NCBI GenBank assembly: GCA_009792885.1
Contig: WMCF01000025.1
Span: 5,835,227-5,899,226, forward strand
Reading direction: 5' to 3'
DNA: 64,000 nucleotides
From: Eremophila alpestris peregrina
Taxonomy: Eukaryota; Chordata; Aves; Passeriformes; Alaudidae
Shown: positions 24,725 to 36,812 of the stretch, one piece after another
Layout: the number at the start of each line of letters is the position of its first letter
Numbering within the stretch: position 1 is the first letter of the stretch
Translations under genes and position numbers: made by a program
The notes under the pieces: model-generated
Told to the model about the DNA's origin: nothing
The model's input: only the letters and a program-made list of their open reading frames with translations
The model's database searches: none

Positions 24725-25146
24725 TGTCGCAATTGAGACAGACAAGACACTCTTTTCTTCATGCAGAATAGCTGCATCTTTATTGAACACAGCTCATTTT
24801 TATATGGTATCAGAAGGCCCGGTGATTGAATTTAATTGGTCAGCAAATCATTGAAACTCAGTCCATTGGTGGGTAACGGCTAGTGCACATGTCTATCAAA
24901 CTTTTTTCTTTCTAGGTATGTTTACATTTTTTCTTCACAGATTCTCATGGGATAGGCTTCTTAATTTTGCAGATGCAAACTGTCTTCTCACAAGAATAGA
25001 TTGTTATGCAAACTGATTCTAATTTTTAAAATTCTTTTCTCAAGGGAACTTCTCAGGCTAGTTGTTAGCATAGACGAAACAGCAAGTCCTGATTTTACAA
25101 GGCCTTTCTTTTATAAGGTTTTACCTATATGTATCATTCCACAACA
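24725..25146 (-). mobile_element. LTR of an endogenous retrovirus, minus strand
   Basis: On the minus strand the segment begins TGTTGTGGAATG and ends TTGCGACA, giving TG...CA ends over 422 bp. Near its 3' end it has a TATA box (minus-strand TATAAAA, at about 24797-24803) and, only about 20 bases downstream, AATAAA (24779-24784). A polyadenylation signal so close to the TATA box would lie at the end of U3, just before a short R region. This arrangement is known from alpharetroviral and some related LTRs. No internal retroviral sequence follows, so it is probably a solo LTR. The flanking hexamers (ctctac and ttggaa) do not match, so no target duplication is visible. Confidence 0.75.
24779..24803 (-). 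promoter_or_regulatory. TATA box and polyadenylation signal of the minus-strand LTR
   Basis: Read on the minus strand, TATAAAA is followed about 20 bases later by CAATAAAG. The pair fixes the orientation of the LTR and implies a very short R region. Present activity cannot be judged. Confidence 0.6.
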
Positions 25147-26176
25147 TTGGAAGGACAGAAAATAACATTTCAGGAACACAGGTCTGCTACAAGAAAGCTC
25201 CACTATTTCTTTTTTTAGTCTTATTGAAACCTTTCACATTTTATGAATCGAACCAGGATCTTTGAATTTAATTTTTTACCAGCTATTACATAGTAATCAT
25301 GGACACCATGTACAAGCATGTTAATCCTCTTTCACTATGTCCAAGTCATGCACTGTGAATTCTTGCTGCTGCAGGATGCTAAATATTCCAAAACATGGAT
25401 TTATCCATCTTGGAAGCCAAGACTGAGCCTGACTTTAGGAACACATTTATCTGGGTTTTTTTGCAATCCTAAATTCTTTGTCACAGTGGACTACAACAAA
25501 AAACCAAATGTATTTAGACTAAGACAAGCCACCAAAAATCAACATTATTTGCTCTTTTCTTTCATCACTTTAGTCACAAGTAACACTGCCTTGATAACAA
25601 GTAATGTCCCTATGCACTCTACAGTCTTAAAATAAATGATTTCTATACCTATTATACAAAATGTTGTAGTGAGAATGGGATTACTTATGAAGAAACTGCA
25701 TCTCAAAACAAAAGTCTTGAAAATCTTGTGTAAGGTTTTCCCAGATGGAATATAGTGAACATGTCAGAGTCCAATGTTCATAAGGTGGAATAATGGAAAT
25801 AAAGAGAACTATTGATCTGTTCACAAAATAAGCCCACATCTATATACAAACACTCATTTACAACTCACATGCCTCAGTGGAAACACTGTCAGGCAGAAAT
25901 GATAACATGAATTTGGGGGTTGACAGGACAAAATATATCTATTCTTTTGAGGATGCATATAGGATAGAAATAATGGGGATGGGGGAGTGGAGGAAAAGGT
26001 AGAGAGGAATTCCAGATACAATTGAGTGTAGAGAAAATATTAAAAATTGGAAAAATAATATTCTCTGTCAAGTTATCTGTTGTTACCACACAATGACCAT
26101 ACTTAGAAATTAGCTTAAAATATTTCCCACCTGTTTCAAACAGGCTCTTAAAGCCTCTCTAATTATTTAGAGGTTT

Positions 26177-26220
26177 TTAGCCTAGGCTGGCAAAATCTTG
26201 AGGAAAATGCAAAATCAGAG
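26177..26220 (-). pseudogene. Continuation of coding-like segment beyond the LTR
   Basis: On the minus strand the bases immediately after the LTR and its target duplication stay in the same frame as the open segment at 26642-26876. They add about 14 codons (FPLILHFPQDFASLG) before a TAA at 26177-26179. The pattern 'hydrophobic-x-hydrophobic ... D ... G' is what the F strand of an Ig-like domain would show, but the expected Y-x-C does not follow. I take it as part of the same decayed fragment. Confidence 0.25.
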
Positions 26221-26226
26221 GGAAGG
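26221..26226. repeat. Target-site duplication GGAAGG (left)
   Basis: The hexamer GGAAGG immediately precedes the TG start of the solo LTR and is repeated exactly after its CA end. Confidence 0.85.
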
Positions 26227-26515
26227 TGTAGCAATGTATTTGCATGAGTTAAGCCATTCTTTGTACCATCCAAATTCCTTGTGATCTTATCAGAACACCT
26301 GCAGTTTTGCTATTCAAACCTCAGGAATCCACCAAGGCCTCTGAGAGAAAAACAGGACTAAAATAAGAACAAGAGGCCTGGGAACTGACCATCGAGAATG
26401 CAAACTTCAGATAAAAGTGGGCTTGGCTTGGGGATGGATTCTAACCAATTAGGTGCCCTGAGGGGTGCAAGGTGCATGCCAGCCTCATGGACAGGCTGAG
26501 GATCCAATCAAATGA

Positions 26516-26539
26516 TGTGTGCGCGTGTGTGTGTGTGTA
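26516..26539 (+). repeat. (GT)n microsatellite inside the solo LTR
   Basis: A GT dinucleotide run with one GCGC interruption, within the LTR and upstream of its polyadenylation signal. Confidence 0.85.
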
Positions 26540-26577
26540 TGCTATGTTAAAATCTATAACTGTTGCTTATTGTAAAC

Positions 26578-26583
26578 AATAAA
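26578..26583 (+). promoter_or_regulatory. Polyadenylation signal AATAAA of the solo LTR
   Basis: AATAAA lies 52 bases before the LTR end, which is the expected place for the R/U5 part of an LTR in plus orientation. Confidence 0.7.
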
Positions 26584-26635
26584 CAGCTTCTGGGAAACCA
26601 TATTGGTTCAGTGTTCAGCAGTCCATTTCCCTGCA

Positions 26636-26641
26636 GGAAGG
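26636..26641. repeat. Target-site duplication GGAAGG (right)
   Basis: Exact copy of the hexamer at 26221-26226, immediately after the CA end of the LTR. Confidence 0.85.
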
Positions 26642-26876
26642 CGTATTTCTTTGGTACAGTAGGGTCCAGCTGATCTTTGGTAAGCTGGCTTCCATCCAAC
26701 TGCTCTCCATTTCCAAGCCAGAACATGACACTGGGATTGCCATGGATCTCCAACCTAGCTCTATTTACTATACAACTGCTTTCAGTATTTCCATCAGCAT
26801 CTTCTAGCACTCTCCCATCACTCAGTGCTCTTACTTCAGATTCGGAGCTTAGAAACTTCAGATTTAAAGCTCTGCA
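26642..26876 (-). pseudogene. Coding-like segment, possibly a decayed Ig-like domain, broken by the LTR
   Basis: The minus strand is open for about 78 codons after the TAA at 26877-26879. Its translation looks more protein-like than the neighbouring random frames. It includes SSCIVNRAR and, further on, NPSVMFWLGNGEQLDGSQ. A cysteine followed about 18 residues later by a tryptophan, then an N-G turn, is the pattern of strands B and C of an immunoglobulin fold. Interleukin-1 receptor family domains have W...NG strings of this type. With the LTR and one duplication copy left out, the frame continues for about 14 codons and then stops. I see no convincing splice sites or neighbouring exons. It could equally be a chance open frame, since many of similar length exist here. 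Confidence 0.3.
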
Positions 26877-26893
26877 TTAATTATTCTTGCTAA

Positions 26894-29800
26894 CGCTGCA
26901 ATGTAGGGAGTTTTTCTAATTATTCCATAGATGAGCATGATAAAGCTATGTTTTCATCCAATAAAACACTCTTCTTTCATTCATTCCTATTTTTTGCCTT
27001 TGCAGTAAAATTCAAAAAACTTATGAAAGTATTGAAAAATCTGAGTTAAGCTGTTAGGCTGGAGATAAAATAAGAAGATATATGAGAATAGCAAGAAAAT
27101 TAAACTGTTTTAAAACAAAGTCCCAGCACGCTGTCTCTCTCCAGTATTTCAGCACAGCTCACTCTTCTATAGTTTAAGTAGATCATCACAGTTGCAAGAT
27201 ATCAAGTCATGAGACTTGAGAAAGGTAGCAACACAGTGATTGGCTAGCATTAGTATTTTCCTGGGAAGCTGTTTTAGAATGCTCAACAAAACAAGCACTT
27301 TGACATTCATGTCAAAAACAAGAACAAATGTTATTAACATGCTTTAGAGTCATTATTTCCTTACTATTAAAAGCTCCCCAAAACTTGTAACACTATTCAG
27401 TTAAAACTTTGGGGAAGTTTGATATATAAGTGACTCTTAAAGCATATTTCTCACTTGTAATTTCAGACAACAGCCCAATACTTGGTGATACAAAGATAGA
27501 CATATTGTGTTTTCTGAAACATTTAACCTTTACATCCAAATATTCACAAATAGCCTCCAAATGGTTGTTAAAGCCTAGTTTAAGAAGAGACCAAAAAAAA
27601 TAGCGATCTTGTTCTGAATTATTATTAAATACAAATTTTCATTGTGCTTTCATCTTCTCACAAATTGTAGCACACGAGTGATGAAAGCACAAGGTTTTAC
27701 AGTAATATTTTTAAATTGAGATAAAGAAATAGTTGAGAAAAAAGATAGGCATTGTTGGCTTAACAAACAAAGAGAAATGACTGAAAATTGAGTTCATTTT
27801 AACATTATGTAAGTCTTCTTTTTAAACCCCACATTTTTTCCACTGGAGACACTTAGAAGCATTGATTTCTTGAGCTCAAGATACACTGTATCCATATGCA
27901 AAGAATTTACAACAGTATTCTTCAGCAGAAAAGCTTGTTCTTTTCTGTTCATTCAAATGCCAGTGTAGTAAATACCACTCTTGTTTCTGTGATATATGCA
28001 GTTCTTGCTTCTCAAAATAATCTCTGTCTTTTGAACAATCCTAGAAAAACCTTCTGGAATGGGCTCCACATAACTCAGGTGCTGTGGCTGATGTTACAAA
28101 ACTTTGTCCTGTATCATGCATACCTTGTGCAAGCCATGATAGCCTACTTGGCTAACCTGAGCATCCACTGCCATGCTTAATCTAACCTCTTCAATACTTT
28201 TGACAGAACAACTCTGCCAGATGGAAAGGGAAGCTGTATTAAGGTAGAGGCACAATTGTAGACAAAGTCCAAGACCTAAACATCATAATCCAGCACAAAT
28301 CTTACTACAGTGACTAAACCAACAGATTTCAGAGGACAGGTTGCACATTTAGGTGGCAATTTGAATCTGTTTATACAGGAATTTCACTGTTATGACTACT
28401 TATTTTGACTTACTCTTTTCACACAAAGTACAGACTGTCTCTTTCACTCATGTTCCGTGCATTCACTATCTCATGCCTCTTCACTATTTCAAAGTGATGC
28501 ATAATTCTGTCTTCCTAAGTTCACTGTACTATGCAATGTGTAAGAGCAGCTTGCAGTTTTTTCTATGTGAGTTTCCATCTTAAACAAACAAACCCTTTGC
28601 CGTATTCATTTTACCAAAAAATTAATATAGCTGTACACTGCAAGAGAGATAGTGTAAAATTAAAGCATTACAGTTTCTACACTGTCATGTGTGATAAGAA
28701 AATTTCCATTGTGACAGGAAAGTCCCCTTTACAATTTCATAGCTAGACATTAAATTTAACACTTCTTATAATTTGAGAGTCATCTAAGCAACAATAAACC
28801 ATACAAAAATATGTACCTATTACATGAGGGGGAGGAAGGCACAGTCACACATGCTTCATCTATGCACTACAAATCCTCTCATTTTTCTGGATGCTCAGTT
28901 GGCTTTATTTTCTATTTGGTGTCCCAGTAAGCATGAAAAACACTAAGTTCATAAATATAACCAAAATCAGTTTGGAGCAGGATAAAATCCTCCTGTAATG
29001 CCAAGGGAGAACTTAACTCACTGGTGTTTGCTCAAAATGCTGAAATAGCTCAGGTCCCTTAGCTGGAGTTTCTGAAGGACATAGCCAAATTATTTCTGCC
29101 CAGCTTCATATTTCATGAGAACTCTGTTTTATAGCCCCAATTTAAACATGATTATATTTGGTGTTTGGCTGGATGTACCACACTGAAAATTGAGTTTTGA
29201 TTTAGCACAATCATTTTAAATAAACACAACCTGTGGTTCAGGCACAGATGGATTAAGCGTGATACCTCATCAGCTAGTAATGCAATGTTAAGACTAAATT
29301 TAACATTCAAAGCTGATACTTTAAATACATTCATTTCTCCTTGCACAGAAAATCATATACACAGCACTTTTGAATTTTTCTTGCCATCACAATCAACCCT
29401 GATCTTCAGCAGAAAAGCAAGGAACTTGTTCAGGAATTACCATCTGTAATCAGCACACATAGTAAAAGTTCTTCAGCTGTCAGCTCAACGGAAAAATATA
29501 AATTCTTTAATTTGTACTAAAAAGTGGAAGACTATCTTCAAAGTTGCCAGTTGTCCATCATTTTTTTAATGATCTTACTTAATGTTTTGTTCTGGCTTGC
29601 TTGGTTTTTTTTTAATGCTTATTAGTCCTTGGAAGAACAACATTCCTTTTGTCATATTGTCATAAATAGTGCATAAATATTTAAAATTTCACTACTTGTC
29701 CTAGCAAAAGGGAAATGCCAAGGGTTATAAGATCGTTTACTGAGGCTGCAAACTACATCAAGCATCCTACCAACTTAAGCAAATATTATAAGCACAGAAA

Positions 29801-32800
29801 TGATTCACCATCAGGAGTAGTCCAGGCACTAGCTTAAAGATTAATGTTTCCTAGACTTTGCATTGAAGAACCCCAGTAATGAGCCAGTGTTGCAAGGCTT
29901 ATGTTGACCTTGAACTGAACAAAACAAGCAGCATCCTTGTTCTAAGGATCTCACAATCTGCATTTTATACTTATTCATACTGAGTTAAAAATACAGCTAA
30001 CAGAAATTCACAATTAGCATTTCTTTTTTTTTTTAATAAGTTCTTCATTCGCACACCCCCCTTAGAATGCAACCAGAATCATAGAAAAGAGAGTAGCGTT
30101 TCTCTACACTGAAGTACAATTATCATGTCTAACCCACAATTTTGAAAGGTAAAGGGATTGAAGTTCCAGGTTCCCTGTTTCACAAAGATAACTTTCAGGA
30201 TGGTTTCTTTTAAGATACAGTTAAAAGTTGGATATGGAATCTTCAATATGCAAATACATTCATACATCTTCAACCCTCAATGTGACCATAGCTATAATTA
30301 ATCTCGCTATATTCAGAGTTAATTCCCTGTGTTCTGTCTGTCTATTAAAGCTTCTCTTTAGTTTTATGTATTATACTTGCCTCAGTCTCTAAATGGGTAG
30401 ATTTATTACACTTACTTCTTGAAAGACTTTCAGTGTTCATGCTGTAGTTTGATTCATCCTCAAGTTTTTAAAGGTCAACTGCAAACCCACAAACAGCTTG
30501 ACAAACAACCAACCTTTGTAGATGAATATCAGATTTATGTGATATTATATCATTGTCATACTCTTGTAATTTGCAACAATTGAGTTTGTGACATGTCATT
30601 TACAGATATGCAGGTTTTGAATTATTCATGGTTTCAACACCAATAAATTGTTCAGAACTATCCTCATTTCTTGGGTACCTGTTCTCTTTTAAATAATTTC
30701 AATTTCAAGTAATCAATGGAGAATTCAAACTGATAACCAAGATTACATCTGGATATGAGTGTTTATTTCTCAATTACATGGTCTCCATTAAAGTAGTGGA
30801 ACAAAAGGTACTCAAATGAAGTTATCTATATATTCACCATTTAGCATAAGTTAGTTATATATTGATCATGTTTTATTCATGTCTGGAAGAAATAAGAGTG
30901 CAGCATTATTGCAGCATTGCAGTGGATTTAATTTTCTTTTACACGTGACACACATGTACACACCAGCCAATATCTATCTAGCATAAGTGTTGGGCTCTTC
31001 ATACAACTGGGGATTAGCAAATCACATGAAGAAAAGCTGGCAACAACAATCCATGAGAATTTTCAGCTTACATTTGATAAAGATTGAAGGTTACTTAGGA
31101 AGAATGATAAGTTGAGCCCATGCCAGGTCTAAATCTCTCATCCCAACCATAATCATTTGCTCTAGCATAAGTATTTTATAGTAAATCATTCCATATTTTC
31201 AAGCCTTTTCAATAAGAAAGTGATATTTGTTTTATTTATATATGTAGACTGAGAAAAAGAAACACAGAAAAAGATTTTATTACTTATATGTGAAGCAAGA
31301 AAGTGAGAGTCAGAGTCAAAATACTTATATGCTTGCTGGAAAAGACCCAGGTAAGAGTAGAAAGAAATTACTTATCCGAAGATATTTTTATCCCTTCAAT
31401 GGGCATGTAATCATTTGACTGATATTTAGGATATTTAGAATTAATAGTTTATTCATTGTTCTACTTTTTTTTTTTTTAATGTAAGTCCTTGCATCTGTAC
31501 AGTGATCACTACTTCTTATAGAACTTGCTTTTGTTTTCAGAAGATACTTGACCAGATTCTCAGCACTGCTGAATGGATTATTGATCTCACTTACTGAATG
31601 CTTGTGGTTCCTACTGATTGCTGCAGAATCCTTTGAAAGCATGGTATTTCTTCAGTATAAAATTGATACCTTTAGACATTGTAGTGTCGAAACAAGAAAA
31701 CAAACAAAAAATCTGAAATATCCACAGAGTTTCTACCTGTAACAATGGTTTTTGAATATCACATAAGGGCAGAATTAAATGCTCTTAACAGCCCCGAACT
31801 CTGGCTAGCAAATAAGCCACAGTGGCAAATACTTGGAAATAAATGACACCTTTTTAACCATCCTTCATGTTTCCTTTATGTGAAGAAATTCATTATTTCC
31901 AAAAGAAACATGACTATGTAATTTCCTTGAAAGTTCATTAAAAGCACTGTACACACGACTGACTTTAGGTTTATAAGCACTTGCAAGCCCTCAGTCCCAC
32001 ACCCAAAAGCTTGGCTGTTACTAAAGGAGAGGGGGTGGAGAAAGGAATACAATACATTGATACTACTGTAGTGCACATGCTATCATTTATGGGGAAGCTT
32101 GTTTTGTGCAGAGACATTGATTTCTGATCCACACTTGGTTTTCTCAGGAGCATAGAAATTACTCGAATTTATAAATTTACTAATGCATATTATCTTATGT
32201 CTCCCTTTACATACATTGTATGTTTTAACTCTATTTATTGTGAGGTAATAATGGGACATAATTTCTATGCCTGATAACTGTATAGCAGCTTTTATGGAAA
32301 GCAGTAACTTGTTCTCATTTGGACTAGGAATATTTCATAGCGTAGAAAGCAATCTCAGTTCTTAAGTTTCATCCACAGCAAACATAACATTCCAAAATTA
32401 TATTTTTTTAGGAAATACTTGTCACTCTACCATTTTTTATGCCAGTGTTCCAAATTGCTTCAGTTGAACAGGATTTTTTTTTTAATAAATGAATAACAGC
32501 TCCATGGGGCTTTGATTTGTCATCATCTTAAATGTCAGAAAGACACCAACTTACTCAACAAGATCAAGTGAGCATTGGTCAAAATTACAAAGATCAGAGG
32601 CATGATGAACCCCTGGTTTAGATGCTAGGTGATGCCTTTAATACATAGTAACAGGCTACTAAATTTCAGCTGGAACTTCTAAAAGGTGTCACTCTTCTTC
32701 AGTTGTCATAAATTTCAAGCACAGAAGAGCTGACTGTCCAAATAATACAAGGGTACAAAAAGTTATGTCAATAAAGAAAAAGGTGACTGTCATCGTATTT

Positions 32801-34734
32801 TCATCAACTTGCTAGGCTTCCCACCTGGAATAGCTGACTACACCTTCAGAGGGAATTCAACATCTCATTGGAAACACAGTATGGAGGAGCCAGAGGGGTA
32901 AGAACCACCTGAATTAGCTTTCAAGACAATAAAAATTTTCATTTTCAGAAATTAAAAGCTTTCGTTTGTGATGTTGCTTGTTTTATTGTTTTGGGATATT
33001 ATTGGTTTTATTGTTTTGCAGTACAGAATCAAGAACAGAAAAAAGTGGACAAAAGGACAAATTCTCTAATAACCTCTTCAGACAGGTCAACTGGTTAAGG
33101 ATACTCTTATTGTTCCTTTATTAGAGGAAAAACACTTTGAGCTGGCCTTTCAAACCCAGCATATGTTGGCAGGGTACTCTTGGCTAGGTTCTAAGGTTAT
33201 CAGTGATAAAATGTACCCTGAGGCTAAGGCAAGCATATGCATATATGTCAAGTTTACTGCTGTTACAGAAATTGGCAGCCCTGAGATCCAGCTGAATAAA
33301 GACTATCACTCTCCTTCAGTTTTTTTCATTACTAGACTCTAGTTCCATTCCTTCAATGCTTTTAAATTGTTTGTTCTCCTCACAGCATTTTAATATGCTT
33401 CTTTGACAGGCTGCCCTAGAAATGTACCATTGTTTTTTCAACTGCACCATATATCACTCTCTTCTACCCTTAAAAAATAAAAATTAAAAAAAAAAATCTG
33501 AAGTACAAAGAACGCCACTTTAAGGAAGGAGGTCACCTTAGATCTCTGTACAGAGAAAGAAGCCATTTCTGGAAAGCCAGAAACAGGGCAATGCTGCCAC
33601 ACCTCCATCCAACCTGCTCCAATTCCACAATTGGAATTGTTTGGGGTTTGGGGTTTTTTTTCTGCAGAACCGCAGTAGAACTAATAGAGGACACAGTCCT
33701 GGCTCAGACACAAGCAAGTTATCATAATCCTAATGTGTTATGCTGCCAGGCTGAAGTAGCCATCTGCCTGCATGCTTTTAGCCTACTTCAATTACGAGAG
33801 AGCACAATTTAGCTTAATCTTCAATGTAAAAGCTAAATGTGAAATTACATGACTTAGCTCAAATCTGAAACTAAACTGCATTATCTCTCAATTTGACAGG
33901 GAAAGCACCCACCCAACTAATGGATAGCAAAGGTTAGTTGAAGGGAGGAAACTTGTTAAGCCATTACAACTCAATCATGTTAATGAAAGGTTTAATTCAA
34001 TGTGCTTTATAGCGTATCTGCAGCCGTAAGTGCAGTTAAGGATGCATTCATGAACAGGTACTCCAGCTCAGATGAGGCACAATAACTCACAAAGATGTGT
34101 AGTTCCTTCAGGATGTCTGACAGATCATATTACGTTCATATATACTCTGGGATGAAACATGGCTGGTTTGTAAGTTGAAAAACCTGAACAAATATGTACA
34201 ACGTTCAACCACAGACAACCCCCCTTTTTTTGAGGAAGCTACTAATCTGTGGTTAGTAGACTTATATGTACTTTACAGAAGACTTATTCAGCCTTCAAAT
34301 TTGAGGATCTTGTTTATACAGCAAATAAAACTAATTTTATTGTACATAGTACATGGTTGCAGAGTCACATCCTGTGTTTGCTAAGGTTGTGATGAATCTC
34401 TATCACATGCTGAGACCATAAAACAATTGGTTATATCTCAAAGACATGGATGTCTACTTAATTTTCGAAAGAAAGTCGTACCTGTAAGAAATTACAATTT
34501 TATTTTACACATTCCTATGCTTGAAAAACTCATCACACAAAGCAGAATTGCACTGTGAAAAACCATCCTTTACCACTTTTTAATCTTAATTTTAAAATAT
34601 AACAAAGAAAGGCAGTTCATCTACTATTAAGCTCTTGTGCCTAGAAACAATTATGTTTCTTTGAAATAGTTGTTATTTTCTCGGATACATTCTTTGAACT
34701 TACATTCTTTGGCCTATTTAGGAGATTTATCCAG
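26894..34734. other. Unannotated AT-rich sequence, no gene seen
   Basis: Open frames are short and unrecognised. A T tract lies at 31465-31477. A small perfect inverted repeat (8-bp arms, 4-base loop) lies at 33620-33639. The segment 33890-34100 is listed separately as a candidate regulatory element. No interspersed repeat family is recognised in nearly 8 kb, which is unusual compared with the flanks. Confidence 0.45.
33890..34100. promoter_or_regulatory. Candidate conserved non-coding element
   Basis: The sequence contains several homeodomain-type cores (TTAATGA at 33980-33986, TTTAATTC at 33991-33998), a TTTATAG string and CAGCTCAGATGAGG, close together and without repeats. This is suggestive only. 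No promoter, exon or splice site is recognised. Confidence 0.2.
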
Positions 34735-36812
34735 AGAGTTCCTTGGGTAGCAGCCTTTAAAAACAAAGGAGTCTAGGAAAGGTGGGCGTGCTTCAAAACA
34801 GAGATCTTGAGGGCACAGGAACAGACTGTCCCTGTGTGCTGAAAGATGAGTCAACATCCAGCCTGGATGGGCAACAAGATTTCAAAGGAATTTAGGAATA
34901 AGAAGAGGACCATCATCTTTGGAAGAAGGTCTCTCAGAAAGTATTTAAGGGAGTTGCTAAGGCATGTAGGAAAAAAAATTAGAGAGGCCAAAGCTCGGCT
35001 CAAATTTAATTAGGCAACTTTTGTAAAGGATAATGAAAAATATTTTTACAAATATATTAATGGCAAAAGGAAGGGGAAGACCAACCTCTGTTCTCTACTG
35101 TATGCGGAAGGGAACTTAGTAACTGCAGATAAGGAGAAGGCAGAAGTGCTTAACACCTTCTTTGCCTCAGTCTCTAGTGGGAAGATGACTTGTCCTCAGG
35201 ACAGCTGTCCTCCTGGATTGGTAGGTGGTGTCAAGGAGCAGAATGTTATCCAGGAGAAGGCTGTCAGAGAACTGCTGAGCTGCTTGGATGTTCATAAATC
35301 TATGGGCCCAGATGGGATCCATCCCAGGGTGATGAGGGAGATGGCGGATGAGCTTCTGAAGCCCCTCTCCATAATTTACCAACAGTCCTGGCTCACTGGT
35401 GAGGTTCCAGATAGCTGGAAGCTGGCCAGTGTGACACCCATTCTCAAAAAGGGTGGGAAGGAGGATCCTAGTAACTATAGGCCAGTTAGCCTGACCTCAG
35501 TACCCAGTAAGGTGATGGAGCAGTTTATACGGAGTGCCATCATGCAGCAAATAGAGGATGGCCAGGGTATCAGGCCCAGCCAGCATGGGTTTAGGAGGGA
35601 TAGATCGTGCTTGACCAACCTAGTCTCCTTTTATGACCAGGTGACCCACCTGGTGGATGCAGGAAAGGCTGTGGATGTTGTTTATTTGGATTTCAGCAAG
35701 GCCTTTGGCACTGTCTCCCACAGCACAGTCCTGGAAAGGCTGGCAGCCCACGGCTTGGACAGGAGTATTCTTTGCTGGGTTAGGAACTGGCTGCATGGCC
35801 GGGCCCAGAGAGTGATGGTGAATGGTGCTGCATCCAGCTGGTGGCCAGTGACCAGTGGTGTCCCTCAGGGCTCTGTGCTGGGGTCAGTTCTGTTTAATAT
35901 CTTCATTGATGATCTGGATGAGGATATTGAATCCACCATCAGTAAATATGAGGACCACACTGAGCTGGGAGCATGTGTCAATCTGTTAGAGGGATGGAGG
36001 GCTCTGCAGAGAAACCTGGAATAGCTGGATGGATGGGCAGAGTCCAATAAGATGAAGTTCAATAAGTCAAAGTGCCAAGTCCTGCATTTTGGCCACAGTA
36101 ACCCCCTGCAGCGTTATAGGCTGGGGATGGTGTGGCTGGACAGTACCCAGGCAGAAAGGGACCTGGGGGTGCGGGTGACAGCAGCTGAACATGAGCCAGC
36201 TGTGCCCTGGTGGCCAAGAAGGTCAATGGCATCCTGGCCAGTATCAGGAATAGTGTGGCCAGCAGGAGCGGGGAGGTCATTCTTGGCACTTGTGAGGCCA
36301 CACCCTTGAGTGCTGTGTCCAGTTCTGGGCCCTCAGTTTAGGAAGGACATTGAGACACTTGTGCACATCCAGAGGAGGCAACGAGGCTGGTGAGGGGCTG
36401 GGAACACAAACCCTGTGAGGAATGACTGAGGGAGATGGGGTTGTTTAGCCTGGAGGAAAGGAGACTCAGGGGTGACCTTATTTATCACTCTTTACAACCT
36501 CATGAAAGGTGGCTGTAGTCAGGTGGAGGTCGGTCTCTTTCTCCAGGCAGCAACTGACAGAACAAGAGGACACAGTCTTCAGCTGCGCCAAGGGAAATAG
36601 AGGTTGGATATTAGGAAAAAGTTTTTATGGAAGAGTGATAAAATACTGGAATGGTCAACCTGGGGATGTGGTGCAGTCACTATCACTGGATGTGTTTAAC
36701 AAAAGATTGGATGTGGCACCTGGTGTCATGGTTCAGTTAAGGTGTTAGGGCTGGGTTGGACTCCATGATCTTGGAGGTCTTTCCCAACCTAGTGATTCTG
36801 TGAGTGTGTGAT
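34735..36812 (+). mobile_element. CR1 LINE, longest copy in the window
   Basis: This copy spans about 2.1 kb in sense orientation. It runs from the linker region between the endonuclease and reverse transcriptase through the RT and the 3' UTR to a degraded terminal repeat (gattctgtgagtgtgtgat). It is 5'-truncated, and the first ORF and the endonuclease are missing. The 3' region has blocks shared with the copies at 23857 and 61545, for example 'ctccatgatcttggaggtct', so these belong to the same or a closely related CR1 subfamily. The coding part is listed separately. The GC content is clearly higher than in the surrounding sequence, as expected for CR1 ORF2. Confidence 0.95.
34861..36309 (+). 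pseudogene. CR1 ORF2 reverse transcriptase remnant
   Basis: In one frame the translation runs from about 34861 to 36200 with only two stops inside the homologous part, TAG at 35011-35013 and TAG at 36022-36024. A TGA at 34840-34842 lies upstream. RT landmarks appear in order: a G-P-D-G-I-H-P block near 35307, SNYRPVSLTS near 35470, motif A YLDFSKAFG at 35683-35709 (the usual AFD is AFG), motif B TSGVPQGSVLG at 35848-35880, and motif C YEDH at 35947-35958. The family has F/Y-A-D-D in motif C, so the second catalytic aspartate is lost here. After about 36200 the homologous frame shifts. In life this enzyme copies CR1 RNA into the genome by target-primed reverse transcription. This copy cannot. 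The long uninterrupted part suggests a moderate age. Confidence 0.93.

Larger units (their letters stand above)
26227..26635 (+). mobile_element. Solo LTR with perfect 6-bp target duplication
   Basis: The element is 409 bp long, starts TGTAGCAATG and ends CCCTGCA. The hexamer GGAAGG flanks it exactly on both sides (26221-26226 and 26636-26641). It carries AATAAA at 26578-26583, about 50 bases before its end, and a (GT)n stretch at 26516-26539. The ends, signal and duplication together define an LTR left after recombination of a provirus. A 6-bp duplication is usual for alpha- and betaretrovirus-like (ERVK) integrases. There is no adjacent viral coding sequence. It interrupts a minus-strand coding-like segment (26642-26876). 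Confidence 0.88.

Noticed and set aside
36509..36748. 79-codon plus-strand frame
   Set aside because: It is the 3' region of the CR1 element at 34735-36812, past the frameshifted end of ORF2.
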